64,000 nucleotides of DNA from DTCV01 sp964641155. GTDB taxonomy: Archaea; Thermoproteota; Thermoprotei_A; Sulfolobales; NBVN01. This document shows positions 34,204-42,052 of the stretch, piece by piece; position 1 is the stretch's first letter; each line of letters begins with the position of its first letter. Both the position numbers and the translations under genes were made by a program. The stretch lies in assembly GCA_964641155.1 (NCBI GenBank), contig CAZXJO010000002.1, positions 219,449-283,448 of the forward strand. The letters run 5' to 3'. A model generated the notes under the pieces. The model was not told the origin of the DNA. It did no database searches and worked only from the letters and a program-made list of their open reading frames with translations.

Positions 34204-35592
34204 TTGCTCGTAGTTAAGTTGGGGGTATTCCTAGCTTTTTTCGCCCCAATCCTAGGGATGATGTTAGTCCACACGATGTACTTCTTAGGGAGTAGTAAGT
34301 ATAGGTCACCATTTAAATCGAACGTAGCTAGCAGGCAGGGAGTCACGGTAATAGTGCCGGTGAAGAACGAGCCGGTGGAACTCATCAGCGATTTAATTGA
34401 TGCTGTGGAGAGTGCGTGCAGGGAATGCGAACTAATAATAATATCGGATGACCCCGAAGAGAAGGCATCGAGGATAAAGGAGTTATGCGAGCTTAAGAGG
34501 GGGGAGCTCCGCAACATCGAGGTAAGATTCGTTCAGGGCGACCCCGTCAGGGGAGGTAGGGTGAAGGCCTTGAATAAAGGGGTTAGCGAAGCTAAGTACG
34601 ATTACGTACTAGTACTTGACGTCGATTCGAGGCCTAGTAAGGACTTCGTGGATAAGTTAATCGCCTGCATCGAGCACGGCTATGATGCATGCGTAGGTAG
34701 GTGGGACAGCTATCAAAGCACTAACACCAGACTGGCAACATCTATCGGTAGGGTTATGAAGTTCACGGTCGACGCCCTCTATAAGGGTAGGTCAGCGTTG
34801 GACTTCTTCATATTCCCGTTAGGCTCCGGGACACTGTTCAGGAAGCAGTCACTGCTTGCGGTCGGTTTGTGGGATGAGGTCATCCAGGACGACATGTACA
34901 TGGGTATGAAGTTACTGGCTAATGGGCTTAAGACTAGCTACGTAGATGACGCAGTGGTGAAGGTCTTAGTTCCCTCATCCTTTGAGTCGCTGAAGGTGCA
35001 GCAAGATAGGTGGGCTTACGGCTCGTTAGAAGTTCTCCGGAAGACGTATAGAGGGTTGATCAGGTCTAAGGTCGGAATTTTAAAGAAGCTTGAGGTGGTG
35101 GTATTCCTAAGCCAGTACGTCCCCACGTCCCTACTCTTCCTCGGCAGTGTAACTGTCCCACTAATGGCGATAGTACTCAGGGATGACTTAGTGAATTGCG
35201 GCCTAATCCCTACAGCGCTGTCCGGCTTAGTAATCTTCGTCTACGCGGTAGCGTTGTATAGGTCACTCCTGGGTAAGTACCCAAAAAAGTCCTTAGTGGT
35301 GAGGACCATGGGGTCTTCAGCAGCTATTACGGTAGCCCTACTGCCCACAATATTTGGAGGGACGCTTAAGGCGTTACTCGCTAAGAGGGTCCAGTACCGG
35401 GTGACCCCTAAAGGTAGCTACGAGAGGTTGGGTTCCGTGACCCTCACCGAGCTTCTCTACATGTCCTACCTCATCGTAGTGTCAATAATTAACTTACTGA
35501 TGGGTAATGCGTTGACGGCGCTGTGGTGTACCTCCATAGCGGTCTCAATAGCTTACGTAGCTGCCAGAGGTAACAGGTTAATTAACTATTAG
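34204..35592 (+). CDS. Membrane glycosyltransferase, GT2 (cellulose synthase-like) family
   Basis: This 462-residue protein has an N-terminal membrane helix, a GT-A domain (VTVIVPVKNEP; LVLDVDSRP with the D-x-D-type metal site; GTLFRKQSLLAVGLWDE; QDDMYMG) and the processive-enzyme motif QQDRW (about residues 260-264, QxxRW). About four C-terminal helices follow. It probably transfers a sugar from a nucleotide sugar to a growing polysaccharide or membrane acceptor. TTG 34204 lies 12 bp after the glycerate kinase stop. Its last bases overlap the convergent nucleotidyltransferase gene by four bases. Confidence 0.82.
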   Translation: MLVVKLGVFLAFFAPILGMMLVHTMYFLGSSKYRSPFKSNVASRQGVTVIVPVKNEPVELISDLIDAVESACRECELIIISDDPEEKASRIKELCELKRGELRNIEVRFVQGDPVRGGRVKALNKGVSEAKYDYVLVLDVDSRPSKDFVDKLIACIEHGYDACVGRWDSYQSTNTRLATSIGRVMKFTVDALYKGRSALDFFIFPLGSGTLFRKQSLLAVGLWDEVIQDDMYMGMKLLANGLKTSYVDDAVVKVLVPSSFESLKVQQDRWAYGSLEVLRKTYRGLIRSKVGILKKLEVVVFLSQYVPTSLLFLGSVTVPLMAIVLRDDLVNCGLIPTALSGLVIFVYAVALYRSLLGKYPKKSLVVRTMGSSAAITVALLPTIFGGTLKALLAKRVQYRVTPKGSYERLGSVTLTELLYMSYLIVVSIINLLMGNALTALWCTSIAVSIAYVAARGNRLINY

Positions 35593-36593
35593 GCGGGGAT
35601 TACGTAGCCGGGCTCCTCCACACCCCCGACCAAAACCCTGTATTTGTTAGTGGGTATGATTCTCTGCAGTAACCCCCTAACCCTCAACCTACCTCCGACG
35701 TAGAGTGCGTAGGAGAAAAGGCCCTCATAACTCACCACACTCTCAACACCGTCGCTCAGTAATGCATCTTTCTTAGGGTATAGGACCTCAACCACCTTGT
35801 CCACACGTGCTTCGCTTGGGTAGTAGAGTGAGGTACACTCACGGCCGGGGACCTCAACCACTAACTCCACCGGGAGGAGGTTGACGTATATTTCCGAACC
35901 ATACCTAGGCTGAGTCGAATCATCAACGAATATTACGTTAACTACCTTACCCCTAACCATCAACCCCCTGAAGGGTGGGTATATCTTACCCAGCACCTCT
36001 GCTGGAATGCCGTAAGTCTTTGAGTACCTCATCAACACCTCCTGCGTAGGCCTTAAAGACTCGAACCTATCAATGCTCTCCAAGAACCCTGCGGAACTAT
36101 TGCACCCGTACATCACCACATCCACGTCTGATGTGTTTACGTTGTGGGTTTTAGTGAGTAGCGATCCAGTAACCCCTAAGGAGTCGCTTACGTGCCCGCA
36201 GTTAGTTCTAAGTAGGTCAGCGAACTCCAGAACCGTCAGCTCTAACTCATCCTCCGCCCTGGAGAGTATTTCCTTAAACCTTAGTTCGGGGTAGTAATAA
36301 CTACGTACGTGCATTAAGTTGACCACTGGGACGTAGGCGTTTAGAATCGGGTCTAAGACCAGCTCCTGGTGCGTGGTTAAGTACTTATGGAGGCTCTTGA
36401 CGCCGTATGTCTTTAGAACCCTCTCGTAGTAGGTGCCTCCGCGACCCCACAGCGTCTTTGTATCGGATCTAACGTACTTAAGATACGCGATCAGGCCGTT
36501 GGGAGGGTGGAGGTTACCTACCACCACATAGATCCTCATGAGGTGATCCACGACGATGTCGTGATCCCTGGGAGGCCTTAACATTGCGAACAC
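35589..36593 (-). CDS. Nucleotidyltransferase-fold (pol beta superfamily) domain protein
   Basis: The centre of this 334-residue protein carries GVTGSLLTKTHNVNTSDVDVVMYG (read as GVTGSLL then SDVDVVMYG), the G-S...D-x-D pattern of the polymerase-beta nucleotidyltransferase superfamily. The N-terminal 140 residues and the C-terminal third (RGLMVRGKVVNVIFVDDSTQPRYG, ending VEEPGYVIPA) look like an archaeal conserved protein of unknown role. Substrate cannot be inferred. A 5' leader of about 60 nt separates the ATG from a minus-strand TATA box and overlaps the C/D sRNA candidate. Confidence 0.6.
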   Translation of the reverse strand: MFAMLRPPRDHDIVVDHLMRIYVVVGNLHPPNGLIAYLKYVRSDTKTLWGRGGTYYERVLKTYGVKSLHKYLTTHQELVLDPILNAYVPVVNLMHVRSYYYPELRFKEILSRAEDELELTVLEFADLLRTNCGHVSDSLGVTGSLLTKTHNVNTSDVDVVMYGCNSSAGFLESIDRFESLRPTQEVLMRYSKTYGIPAEVLGKIYPPFRGLMVRGKVVNVIFVDDSTQPRYGSEIYVNLLPVELVVEVPGRECTSLYYPSEARVDKVVEVLYPKKDALLSDGVESVVSYEGLFSYALYVGGRLRVRGLLQRIIPTNKYRVLVGGVEEPGYVIPA

Positions 36594-36599
36594 CTACGT

Positions 36600-36657
36600 A
36601 TGTTCAGACGGTTTGCTATAAGTCACTACTTCCTCATGCTCGTGCTTCATCATCTGG
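36600..36657 (-). ncRNA. Possible second C/D box sRNA
   Basis: The minus strand has box C ATGATGA (36647-36653) and box D CTGA (36604-36607) with 39 nt between them, almost the same spacing as in the clear sRNA at 344-400 (38 nt). The inner boxes are poor (GTGACTT as C', no good CTGA as D'). A minus-strand TATA (CACTTAAATAAAGC, 36676-36689) would start the RNA near 36656, three bases before box C. It could instead simply be the leader of the nucleotidyltransferase mRNA. Confidence 0.4.
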
Positions 36658-36697
36658 TGGTATTAACGTGAAAGCTTTATTTAAGTGTTCATTACCG

Positions 36698-36719
36698 GGC
36701 CTCATGGTTCGGTGAGGCC
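36698..36719. other. Stem-loop between two minus-strand genes
   Basis: GGCCTCA and TGAGGCC form a perfect 7-bp stem around an 8-base loop. It lies 30 bp downstream of the stop of the nitroreductase-linked membrane protein and just upstream of the next promoter. A 3'-end processing or termination structure is plausible. Confidence 0.35.
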
Positions 36720-36748
36720 GTCCGCCGCTGACAGAGGTTCTCATGAGG

Positions 36749-37105
36749 CTATGGTGGTAGTAGTAGGTCGATCTCAGATAGGGTCGCTACAGCAATTAGA
36801 AGCGTTGCGTAGAGTACGTTCAGGTACGTGAGGAGTCCCTTAAGCCTGGGGTTGTTACGTAAGCTCCTGTTAATGATTAGGACGTTTCCGGCATATACGT
36901 GAGCAGCCACTAGCAGCGTCGTTAGGTATCTGAGGAGGGGTAAGGTGTGGGCTTTGACCGACGTCACGTAGTTAAAGCCTATTACGGACGGTACTTGGGA
37001 TATTGTGCCGTAGCCGCTTATTATGTAGAGGAGTATTGCCACGCTGAGCGGTAGTGAGGTGTACTCAACTAATTTCAGGTGTTTGTAGACGGTCACGCGT
37101 TTCAC
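36749..37105 (-). CDS. Small membrane protein paired with the nitroreductase
   Basis: This 118-residue protein has three hydrophobic helices (about 13-32, 52-80 and 88-110). Helix 2 carries two histidines 15 residues apart (AHTLPLLRY... and VAAHVYAG), which could hold a cofactor such as haem, but this is only a suggestion. The start overlaps the stop of the upstream nitroreductase gene by four bases, so the two products are very probably made together and may form a membrane complex. No family is recognised. Confidence 0.6.
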   Translation of the reverse strand: MKRVTVYKHLKLVEYTSLPLSVAILLYIISGYGTISQVPSVIGFNYVTSVKAHTLPLLRYLTTLLVAAHVYAGNVLIINRSLRNNPRLKGLLTYLNVLYATLLIAVATLSEIDLLLPP

Positions 37106-37899
37106 CTTCTCAGCCTGCGGTAAGTTTCCTGAAGCTCCTCGAACGTGGCTTCGTGTGGGGTCAGCGGTACGCCGATGGGGTAGATGTATAGTGGTTTCTC
37201 GTTCCTAGCTACTGAGATTGCCTTAGCAACCTCTTCATCGTAAAAGGCACCGATCGCTACAGTTCCTAAGCCCAGGGATGTGGCCATTAGGTATATGTTC
37301 TGACCTACGTGGCCTGCCTCAAGGATCACGTAGCGGATCCCGCGTTCCCCGTACCTACCCGTAGTCCTCTCGTAAACGGCGCATATTACCACGCTGATAG
37401 GTGCGTCCCTGATCCAGTCCTGATACAGTGAGGCACTCCAGAGAGCTGACCTCCTATCACCACCCACCACCAACTTCATGGAATGCCTCCTGTAATCGTA
37501 CTTGTACACACCTGCATCGACGTATTTATCACCCCCTACCAAGACTGCTTCATCTCCAACAACTACGTATATTTCGAGGGGGTAGGTAGCGCCAGCACTT
37601 GGTGCAGCCCTTCTAAGCCACCCCCCGTAGTCCTCAACAACTCCTTGCGTAGCCCACAAAATCATCGATACCTGCCCTATGGTGAGCGGTTTGTTGGACC
37701 ACTCCCTAATACTCTTCCTCATCAGGATTGCCTCCTCAACAGTCAGTGACGTGGTCTTAGCTGGTAATGGTAGGAGAATCTCCCCCTCCAAAACACTGAC
37801 ACCCGTACTTACCTCAGTTAGCGGGGAATATAAAGACAGAGCGACGTAGAGAACTATCCCTACACTCAGTAACACTGATGCCAAATAACCCAACCGCAA
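37102..37899 (-). CDS. Membrane-anchored SagB/ThcOx-type nitroreductase-fold oxidoreductase
   Basis: This 265-residue protein has an N-terminal helix (about 4-25) that should anchor it in the membrane with the catalytic domain outside or facing the membrane. The domain is of the SagB/ThcOx branch of nitroreductases: RKSIREWSNKPLT, RRAAPSAGATYPLEIYVV and YVILEAGHVGQNIYLMATSLGLG, which bind FMN. Family members oxidise thiazolines in peptide natural products, yet no precursor peptide or cyclodehydratase is nearby. It is first in an operon with the small membrane protein. Confidence 0.78.
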   Translation of the reverse strand: MRLGYLASVLLSVGIVLYVALSLYSPLTEVSTGVSVLEGEILLPLPAKTTSLTVEEAILMRKSIREWSNKPLTIGQVSMILWATQGVVEDYGGWLRRAAPSAGATYPLEIYVVVGDEAVLVGGDKYVDAGVYKYDYRRHSMKLVVGGDRRSALWSASLYQDWIRDAPISVVICAVYERTTGRYGERGIRYVILEAGHVGQNIYLMATSLGLGTVAIGAFYDEEVAKAISVARNEKPLYIYPIGVPLTPHEATFEELQETYRRLRR

Positions 37900-38042
37900 T
37901 TAAGTCACCTCAGAATGTTCAACTACATCAAATATAATTCTAATAGCGCCCCCACATGTTGGATGAACAGGCTCCATCAGAATCTCCACTAACATGTGTA
38001 TATAAATATCTAAAACGTTAAGTTAGGGAAGGTGCACGTTAC

Positions 38043-39893
38043 ATGCCGAATTTTTTGAAAATATTTAAAAAGGAAGGCCCGAAAGAGGTCGGATACGTTA
38101 GGGACTATGTTACGGGGAACCTCGTTAAAGCCACTAAGGATGAGGTTAGGAGGCAGTTCGTTGAAAGGAAGTTAGTCATCGACCTCGGATACCCGAAAGA
38201 GGTTTTAGGGGTGGATGTAGACCTTGAAGTTGATGGTAAATCGTTAGGTAAGGTTGATGTGGTCATTTTCAGATCCCCGGATGTTAGAGACCCGGTAAGC
38301 AACGCCTTCGCCTTCGTGTTCGTTAGGTCAGTGGATTCGACGGAGTTGAAGAAACTCATGGACCTGAGCAGTGCTGAGTATTGCCTGCTACATACTCAGG
38401 ATAGCTTCACGGTGCTCAGGAAGTTCCCTGATAGTAGGTTAGGGGAGGTCTGCAGGTTCCCTGCCTACGGTGAGGGGTTCGAAAGTTTTGAATGCGCTGT
38501 GAGGAAGGAGTCGTTGAGGCCCACAGTCGATCTTGGGACTCAGATAGATGACCTGTATAGGTATGTGGCCAAGGCTGAGGGGATAAAGGGTGGTAGGCTC
38601 CTTGACGAGTTCCTCAAACTGCTCATGCTTAAGTTAGGTGATGAGGTGGTAGCCGGTGACGAATCCCTTGCTTGGGTATCCAATAACGAGTTCGTAGAGC
38701 TCAGCAGAAACGGTGAGAGCAGTAGTTTTAAGTCCAAGATGAGTGCATTGATTGCGGGCATTAAGGGTAAGTTATTGGACCCTGAGGACGTGTTAAACCT
38801 TAAAGACAGGACTGTTGCGGAGGCCTTCAGGAGGTTGCACGGTATATCGCTCCTCAAATGCAACGATTTGTCGAAGTACGAATCACTCCGTACTGTGGCT
38901 AGGGAGTATTTAAACGTTGAGAGGGGTGAGGTGCTGACACCGTATCCCATAGCGGACTTGATGGTCAGGATGCTTAATCCAGGTAAGGATGATTTAATAG
39001 TGGATCCCGCATGCGGGTCTGGGAGGTTAATTGCTTGGGTCGTAAAATACGTTAGAAACAGGTACGGGTTAAGTCCTGAGGACGTCCTGAAATTCGTGAG
39101 GAACAACATGCTCTGCATTGACATAAATCCAACGGCAATTAAGATAGCTAAGGCTTACATGACGCTGTATTCAGGTGATGTGGGTAACGCTATAGTAGCT
39201 AATAGTCTGTCTCCCTTCACAGTGTTGGAGGAGGTTGGGCTTAAGGCATCACTCCCGCAGCACCTCATACCAGGACCTAATAAGTACGATATCATCCTAA
39301 CCCACCCACCCTTCAACATCAAGCAGAGGGTGAGTCGCCCCGAAATACTGAGCCAGTACGAGTTGGGTTATAAGTGGAACTACGATAGGAAGGTGTCTAG
39401 GTGGGCTAAGAGATCGGACCTTGTTAGGGAACAACTGGTTGAGGTCTTATTCATTGAGAGATGTTACCAGATGCTGAAGATGTATGGGAGGATGGGCATA
39501 ATCTTGCCAGAGGAAATACTTGCCTCCGGGGCCTTGGGCTATGTGAGGCAGTGGTTAATAGATAACGCAAGGGTAGTTGCCGCAGTCTCAATACCTCCAC
39601 AGGCGCTGGTTCCCTACGGAGTTAAGGCAGGGACGTTCCTACTAATAATACAGAAGGTACCTAAGGAAGAGTTAGAGGGGTTGAAGGCTAAGGAGTATAG
39701 GATGTTCGTAGCTAATTTAGAGAAGGTAGGGTACGACGCGTTCGGAAACCCCACCTATAGGAAAGGTAAGGCAGGTGAGATAATCACTGATGAGTTAGGT
39801 AACCCAGTAATAGAGAGTGACGTCCAGTTAATATCTGAGAAGTTCGAAGAGTTTAAAAAGAGTGAAGGACTAACATTCTTAGACCCCCGGTAA
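38043..39893 (+). CDS. Orphan N-6 DNA methylase (HsdM-like) with HsdR_N-type N-terminus
   Basis: In this 616-residue protein, residues about 25-160 resemble the N-terminal nuclease-type region of type I enzymes (DEVRRQFVERKLVIDLGYPKE), though without an obvious PD-ExK triad. Residues 290-560 form an HsdM-like methylase: GEVLTPYPIADLMV, SAM motif DPACGSGRL (321-329) and the catalytic region ILTHPPFN. The canonical motif is NPPF; here the Asn position is His421. No specificity (HsdS) or restriction (HsdR) gene is adjacent; a cation transporter follows after five bases. It may be a methylase with altered chemistry or a regulatory or defence derivative. Confidence 0.75.
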   Translation: MPNFLKIFKKEGPKEVGYVRDYVTGNLVKATKDEVRRQFVERKLVIDLGYPKEVLGVDVDLEVDGKSLGKVDVVIFRSPDVRDPVSNAFAFVFVRSVDSTELKKLMDLSSAEYCLLHTQDSFTVLRKFPDSRLGEVCRFPAYGEGFESFECAVRKESLRPTVDLGTQIDDLYRYVAKAEGIKGGRLLDEFLKLLMLKLGDEVVAGDESLAWVSNNEFVELSRNGESSSFKSKMSALIAGIKGKLLDPEDVLNLKDRTVAEAFRRLHGISLLKCNDLSKYESLRTVAREYLNVERGEVLTPYPIADLMVRMLNPGKDDLIVDPACGSGRLIAWVVKYVRNRYGLSPEDVLKFVRNNMLCIDINPTAIKIAKAYMTLYSGDVGNAIVANSLSPFTVLEEVGLKASLPQHLIPGPNKYDIILTHPPFNIKQRVSRPEILSQYELGYKWNYDRKVSRWAKRSDLVREQLVEVLFIERCYQMLKMYGRMGIILPEEILASGALGYVRQWLIDNARVVAAVSIPPQALVPYGVKAGTFLLIIQKVPKEELEGLKAKEYRMFVANLEKVGYDAFGNPTYRKGKAGEIITDELGNPVIESDVQLISEKFEEFKKSEGLTFLDPR

Positions 39894-39898
39894 GCTGG

Positions 39899-40783
39899 GT
39901 GAGGTTCATGTCTAATGGTAGGAGGAGGGCTGGCTATAAGGAAGGGGCAGTATCAATAATCGTCAACACAATCCTCTTCTACTTGAAATACTCCTTAGGG
40001 GTTATGAGTAATTCCATCGCAGTCATAGCTGATGCAGTCCACACGTTATCGGACGCTATTACCTCGGGCGTCGTCATCGTCAGTTATTGGGTGGCCTACA
40101 AACCTGCGGACAAGGAGCATCCCTTCGGGCATGGGAGGGCGGAGCACGTAGGCACCATCGTAGTCGGCACTCTCTTATGTGTTGCGGGTTACGAACTGCT
40201 GGTGGGTAGTTTCAATAAGTTGTTGGCGCGCGAGCCGTTAGCATTTAACTCAGTACTAGCGTTAGCCATGTTCTCATCAGCAGTGATTAAGGAGTTGCTC
40301 GCTAGGTGGTCTTTAAGGCTCGGTGTTAAGCATGGGGCAGACCTCCTAGTCGGCGATGCGTGGCATCACAGAACTGATGCGATGGCTTCAGCACTAGTCG
40401 GCTTCGGCGTTGTCGTAGGTGAAGGTACGTGGTGGGTTGACGGGGTCTTAGGTATGGGTGTTTCCATCCTAATAATTTACGTAGCTCTAAAGTTGATAAT
40501 AACCACCTCTAAGGAGTTCTTAGGGTACTCCATACCCCCAGCTTTAGAGGAGGAGATACGTAAGGTCATCTCATCAATCTCTAAAGAGGTTTCAGACATC
40601 CACCACATACACATCCATAAGTACGGGGAACATGTCGAGGTCACTCTACACATTAGGTTGCCAGCAAACACATCGTTAGGTGATGCCCATAAATTAGCAA
40701 CTCAAATAGAGGAAAAGCTTAAAAGCAAATACTCGTGGGAGGTCACCGTCCACACAGAACCTGCAGAGCTAAAGGACAAGTAA
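39899..40783 (+). CDS. Cation diffusion facilitator (CDF) family metal efflux transporter
   Basis: This 294-residue protein has six helices and a C-terminal cytoplasmic domain. Metal-site motifs are ADAVHTLSDAIT (helix 2, HxxxD), the HPFGHGRAEHVG loop and HHRTDAMASALV (helix 5). The tail ISKEVSDIHHIHIHKYGEHVEV is the usual CDF dimerisation domain. It exports zinc, iron or another divalent ion in exchange for protons. GTG 39899 (or ATG 39908) lies just after the methylase stop, so the two may be co-transcribed. Confidence 0.9.
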   Translation: MRFMSNGRRRAGYKEGAVSIIVNTILFYLKYSLGVMSNSIAVIADAVHTLSDAITSGVVIVSYWVAYKPADKEHPFGHGRAEHVGTIVVGTLLCVAGYELLVGSFNKLLAREPLAFNSVLALAMFSSAVIKELLARWSLRLGVKHGADLLVGDAWHHRTDAMASALVGFGVVVGEGTWWVDGVLGMGVSILIIYVALKLIITTSKEFLGYSIPPALEEEIRKVISSISKEVSDIHHIHIHKYGEHVEVTLHIRLPANTSLGDAHKLATQIEEKLKSKYSWEVTVHTEPAELKDK

Positions 40784-40909
40784 TACCCGTCCCAACTCCT
40801 TGATATAAGCTAGGTTTAAGCAGTTCAAACGATTAATAAGCAGTGTTTGATAAGGGCCCCAAGCCAATTTAATTTGCTGGATAAGTTTGCTCTCACCAAT
40901 TCACGACGT

Positions 40910-40973
40910 TCTTGATAAGTCTTATGTGCTGATCAATCTTCATAATATTAATAAACACTTACCCTTATCAAGA
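40910..40973. repeat. 10-bp inverted repeat pair upstream of the HdrA-like operon
   Basis: TCTTGATAAG at 40910-40919 and CTTATCAAGA at 40964-40973 are exact reverse complements separated by 44 bp. A related TTTGATAAGG lies at 40848-40857. They precede the TATA box at 40979. Confidence 0.4.
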
Positions 40974-40978
40974 CGAAA

Positions 40979-41005
40979 GATTTAAAAATTTGAATATATA
41001 TTCAA
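40979..41005 (+). promoter_or_regulatory. Promoter with perfect palindrome TTGAATATATATTCAA (probable ArsR operator)
   Basis: TATA box GATTTAAAAATTT is at 40979-40991, and the perfect 16-bp palindrome at 40990-41005 lies between it and the start codon region. The form TTGAA-N6-TTCAA is typical of ArsR/SmtB operators, and the operon encodes an ArsR-family protein. The same motif in the same position occurs at 60953-60968. Confidence 0.65.
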
Positions 41006-41009
41006 GTGA

Positions 41010-41372
41010 TTGGTGATTGAATTGAAAGGTTTAGTAATGTGTGTATGTCAGGGGACCTGTCCCTCATTCCAGAAAATGAACCTGTTCGAAGTGGTCAACC
41101 ACTTTAGGAGGAATAAGAAGGTTGACTTCGTCGTCATTCACCCGCAGCTGTGTGCCACCGACGGCGATAACTTCTGGAGGGTTATACTCAGTAAACATGA
41201 GGGCCTTGATAAAGTGGTAGTAGCAGGCTGCGACCCAGTTATGCAGAGAAAGATGTTCGGTTGGGTATTCAAGGAATTAGGATTCGATGAATCGAAGTTT
41301 ATCGGTGTTGAAATTAGGAACATGACGACAGAGGATGTTATTGAAGCGATTGGTAAGGTGCTTGATGCCTAG
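41010..41372 (+). CDS. HdrA N-terminal-like redox protein
   Basis: This 120-residue protein resembles the N-terminal domain of heterodisulfide reductase subunit A: a Cys-rich start (MCVCQGTCPSF; Cys11, Cys13, Cys17), IHPQLCATDGDNFW (the CSxxG-like step), and KVVVAGCDPVMQRKMF, equivalent to the VVAACSPRMHE stretch of HdrA. It lacks the flavin and ferredoxin domains of full HdrA, but a separate ferredoxin follows 10 bp downstream. It may bind an iron-sulfur cluster or carry thiol/sulfur. Start is TTG 41010 or GTG 41013. Confidence 0.68.
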   Translation: MVIELKGLVMCVCQGTCPSFQKMNLFEVVNHFRRNKKVDFVVIHPQLCATDGDNFWRVILSKHEGLDKVVVAGCDPVMQRKMFGWVFKELGFDESKFIGVEIRNMTTEDVIEAIGKVLDA

Positions 41373-41382
41373 GTGATTTAGT

Positions 41383-41589
41383 GTGGCTAAGAATTGGTAC
41401 CCGATCGTAGACTACGGAAAGTGCTCCGGTTGCCTCACATGTTTTAACTTCTGTCCACATAACGTATACCAAGTGGGCCGTGATGGTAAACCGATCGTGG
41501 TCAATCCCGATAACTGTGTCGAACTGTGCCGAGGGTGTCAGAGGATCTGCCCAAGTGGGGCGATATCGTACTACGGTGATGTAACGTAA
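41383..41589 (+). CDS. Two-cluster 4Fe-4S ferredoxin
   Basis: This 68-residue protein has CSGCLTCFNFCPHNVY (CxxCxxCxxxCP) and a second site CVELCRGCQRICPSGAI whose first spacing is CxxxC rather than CxxC. Such 2[4Fe-4S] ferredoxins carry electrons for HdrA-like and oxidoreductase systems. It starts at GTG 41383, ten bases after the HdrA-like stop, and is followed by the ArsR gene, giving a compact redox operon. Confidence 0.85.
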   Translation: MAKNWYPIVDYGKCSGCLTCFNFCPHNVYQVGRDGKPIVVNPDNCVELCRGCQRICPSGAISYYGDVT

Positions 41590-41608
41590 TAATTTCCGTT
41601 ATTTTTAA

Positions 41609-42052
41609 GTGGTTTGCACTAACTTAAAAGAGAGCAGATCAACTATATTTGGGTTGCAGGATTTGGATGTAGGCACACTCAAACTCTCTGATATCCTTTC
41701 AAAACTCGGAAAGCAAGGACTATGTAAGATAAGTGAGTCACCTCCACTCGAGATGGATAAGGAAATTAAGATACCGCATGTGGAAGCAGAACGCATCGCT
41801 AACCTTCTCAAGCAATTCTCAGAGCCAAGCAAGCTTAGAACGATGTTGCTGCTCTACTTCAATGACGCGCTACCGGTTTGTGTGATATCCCACCTGTTAA
41901 ATCTCGACCAAACACTGGTTTCCCATCACCTCAGAACGCTGATGAAAATAGGTCTCGTAGACTACAAGCGAGCAGGTAAGTACAAATTATACAGGCTGAC
42001 TGATAGCTCCGAGAAAATACTTACGGCAATACTCAACCTATTATCCACTTAA
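41609..42052 (+). CDS. ArsR-family winged-helix regulator
   Basis: The C-terminal half (about 58-147) is an ArsR/SmtB winged helix: KQFSEPSKLRTMLLLYFNDALPVCVISHLLNLDQTLVSHHL (in two parts), then LMKIGLVDYKRAGKYKLYRL. One Cys (CVIS) lies at the position of the ArsR metal/thiol-binding loop. The N-terminal 50 residues are unusual; GTG 41609 overlaps a TATA-like ATTTTTAAG, so TTG 41654 may be the true start. It follows the ferredoxin gene after 19 bp and is the best candidate to bind the TTGAA-N6-TTCAA palindromes at 40990 and 60953. Confidence 0.78.
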   Translation: MVCTNLKESRSTIFGLQDLDVGTLKLSDILSKLGKQGLCKISESPPLEMDKEIKIPHVEAERIANLLKQFSEPSKLRTMLLLYFNDALPVCVISHLLNLDQTLVSHHLRTLMKIGLVDYKRAGKYKLYRLTDSSEKILTAILNLLST

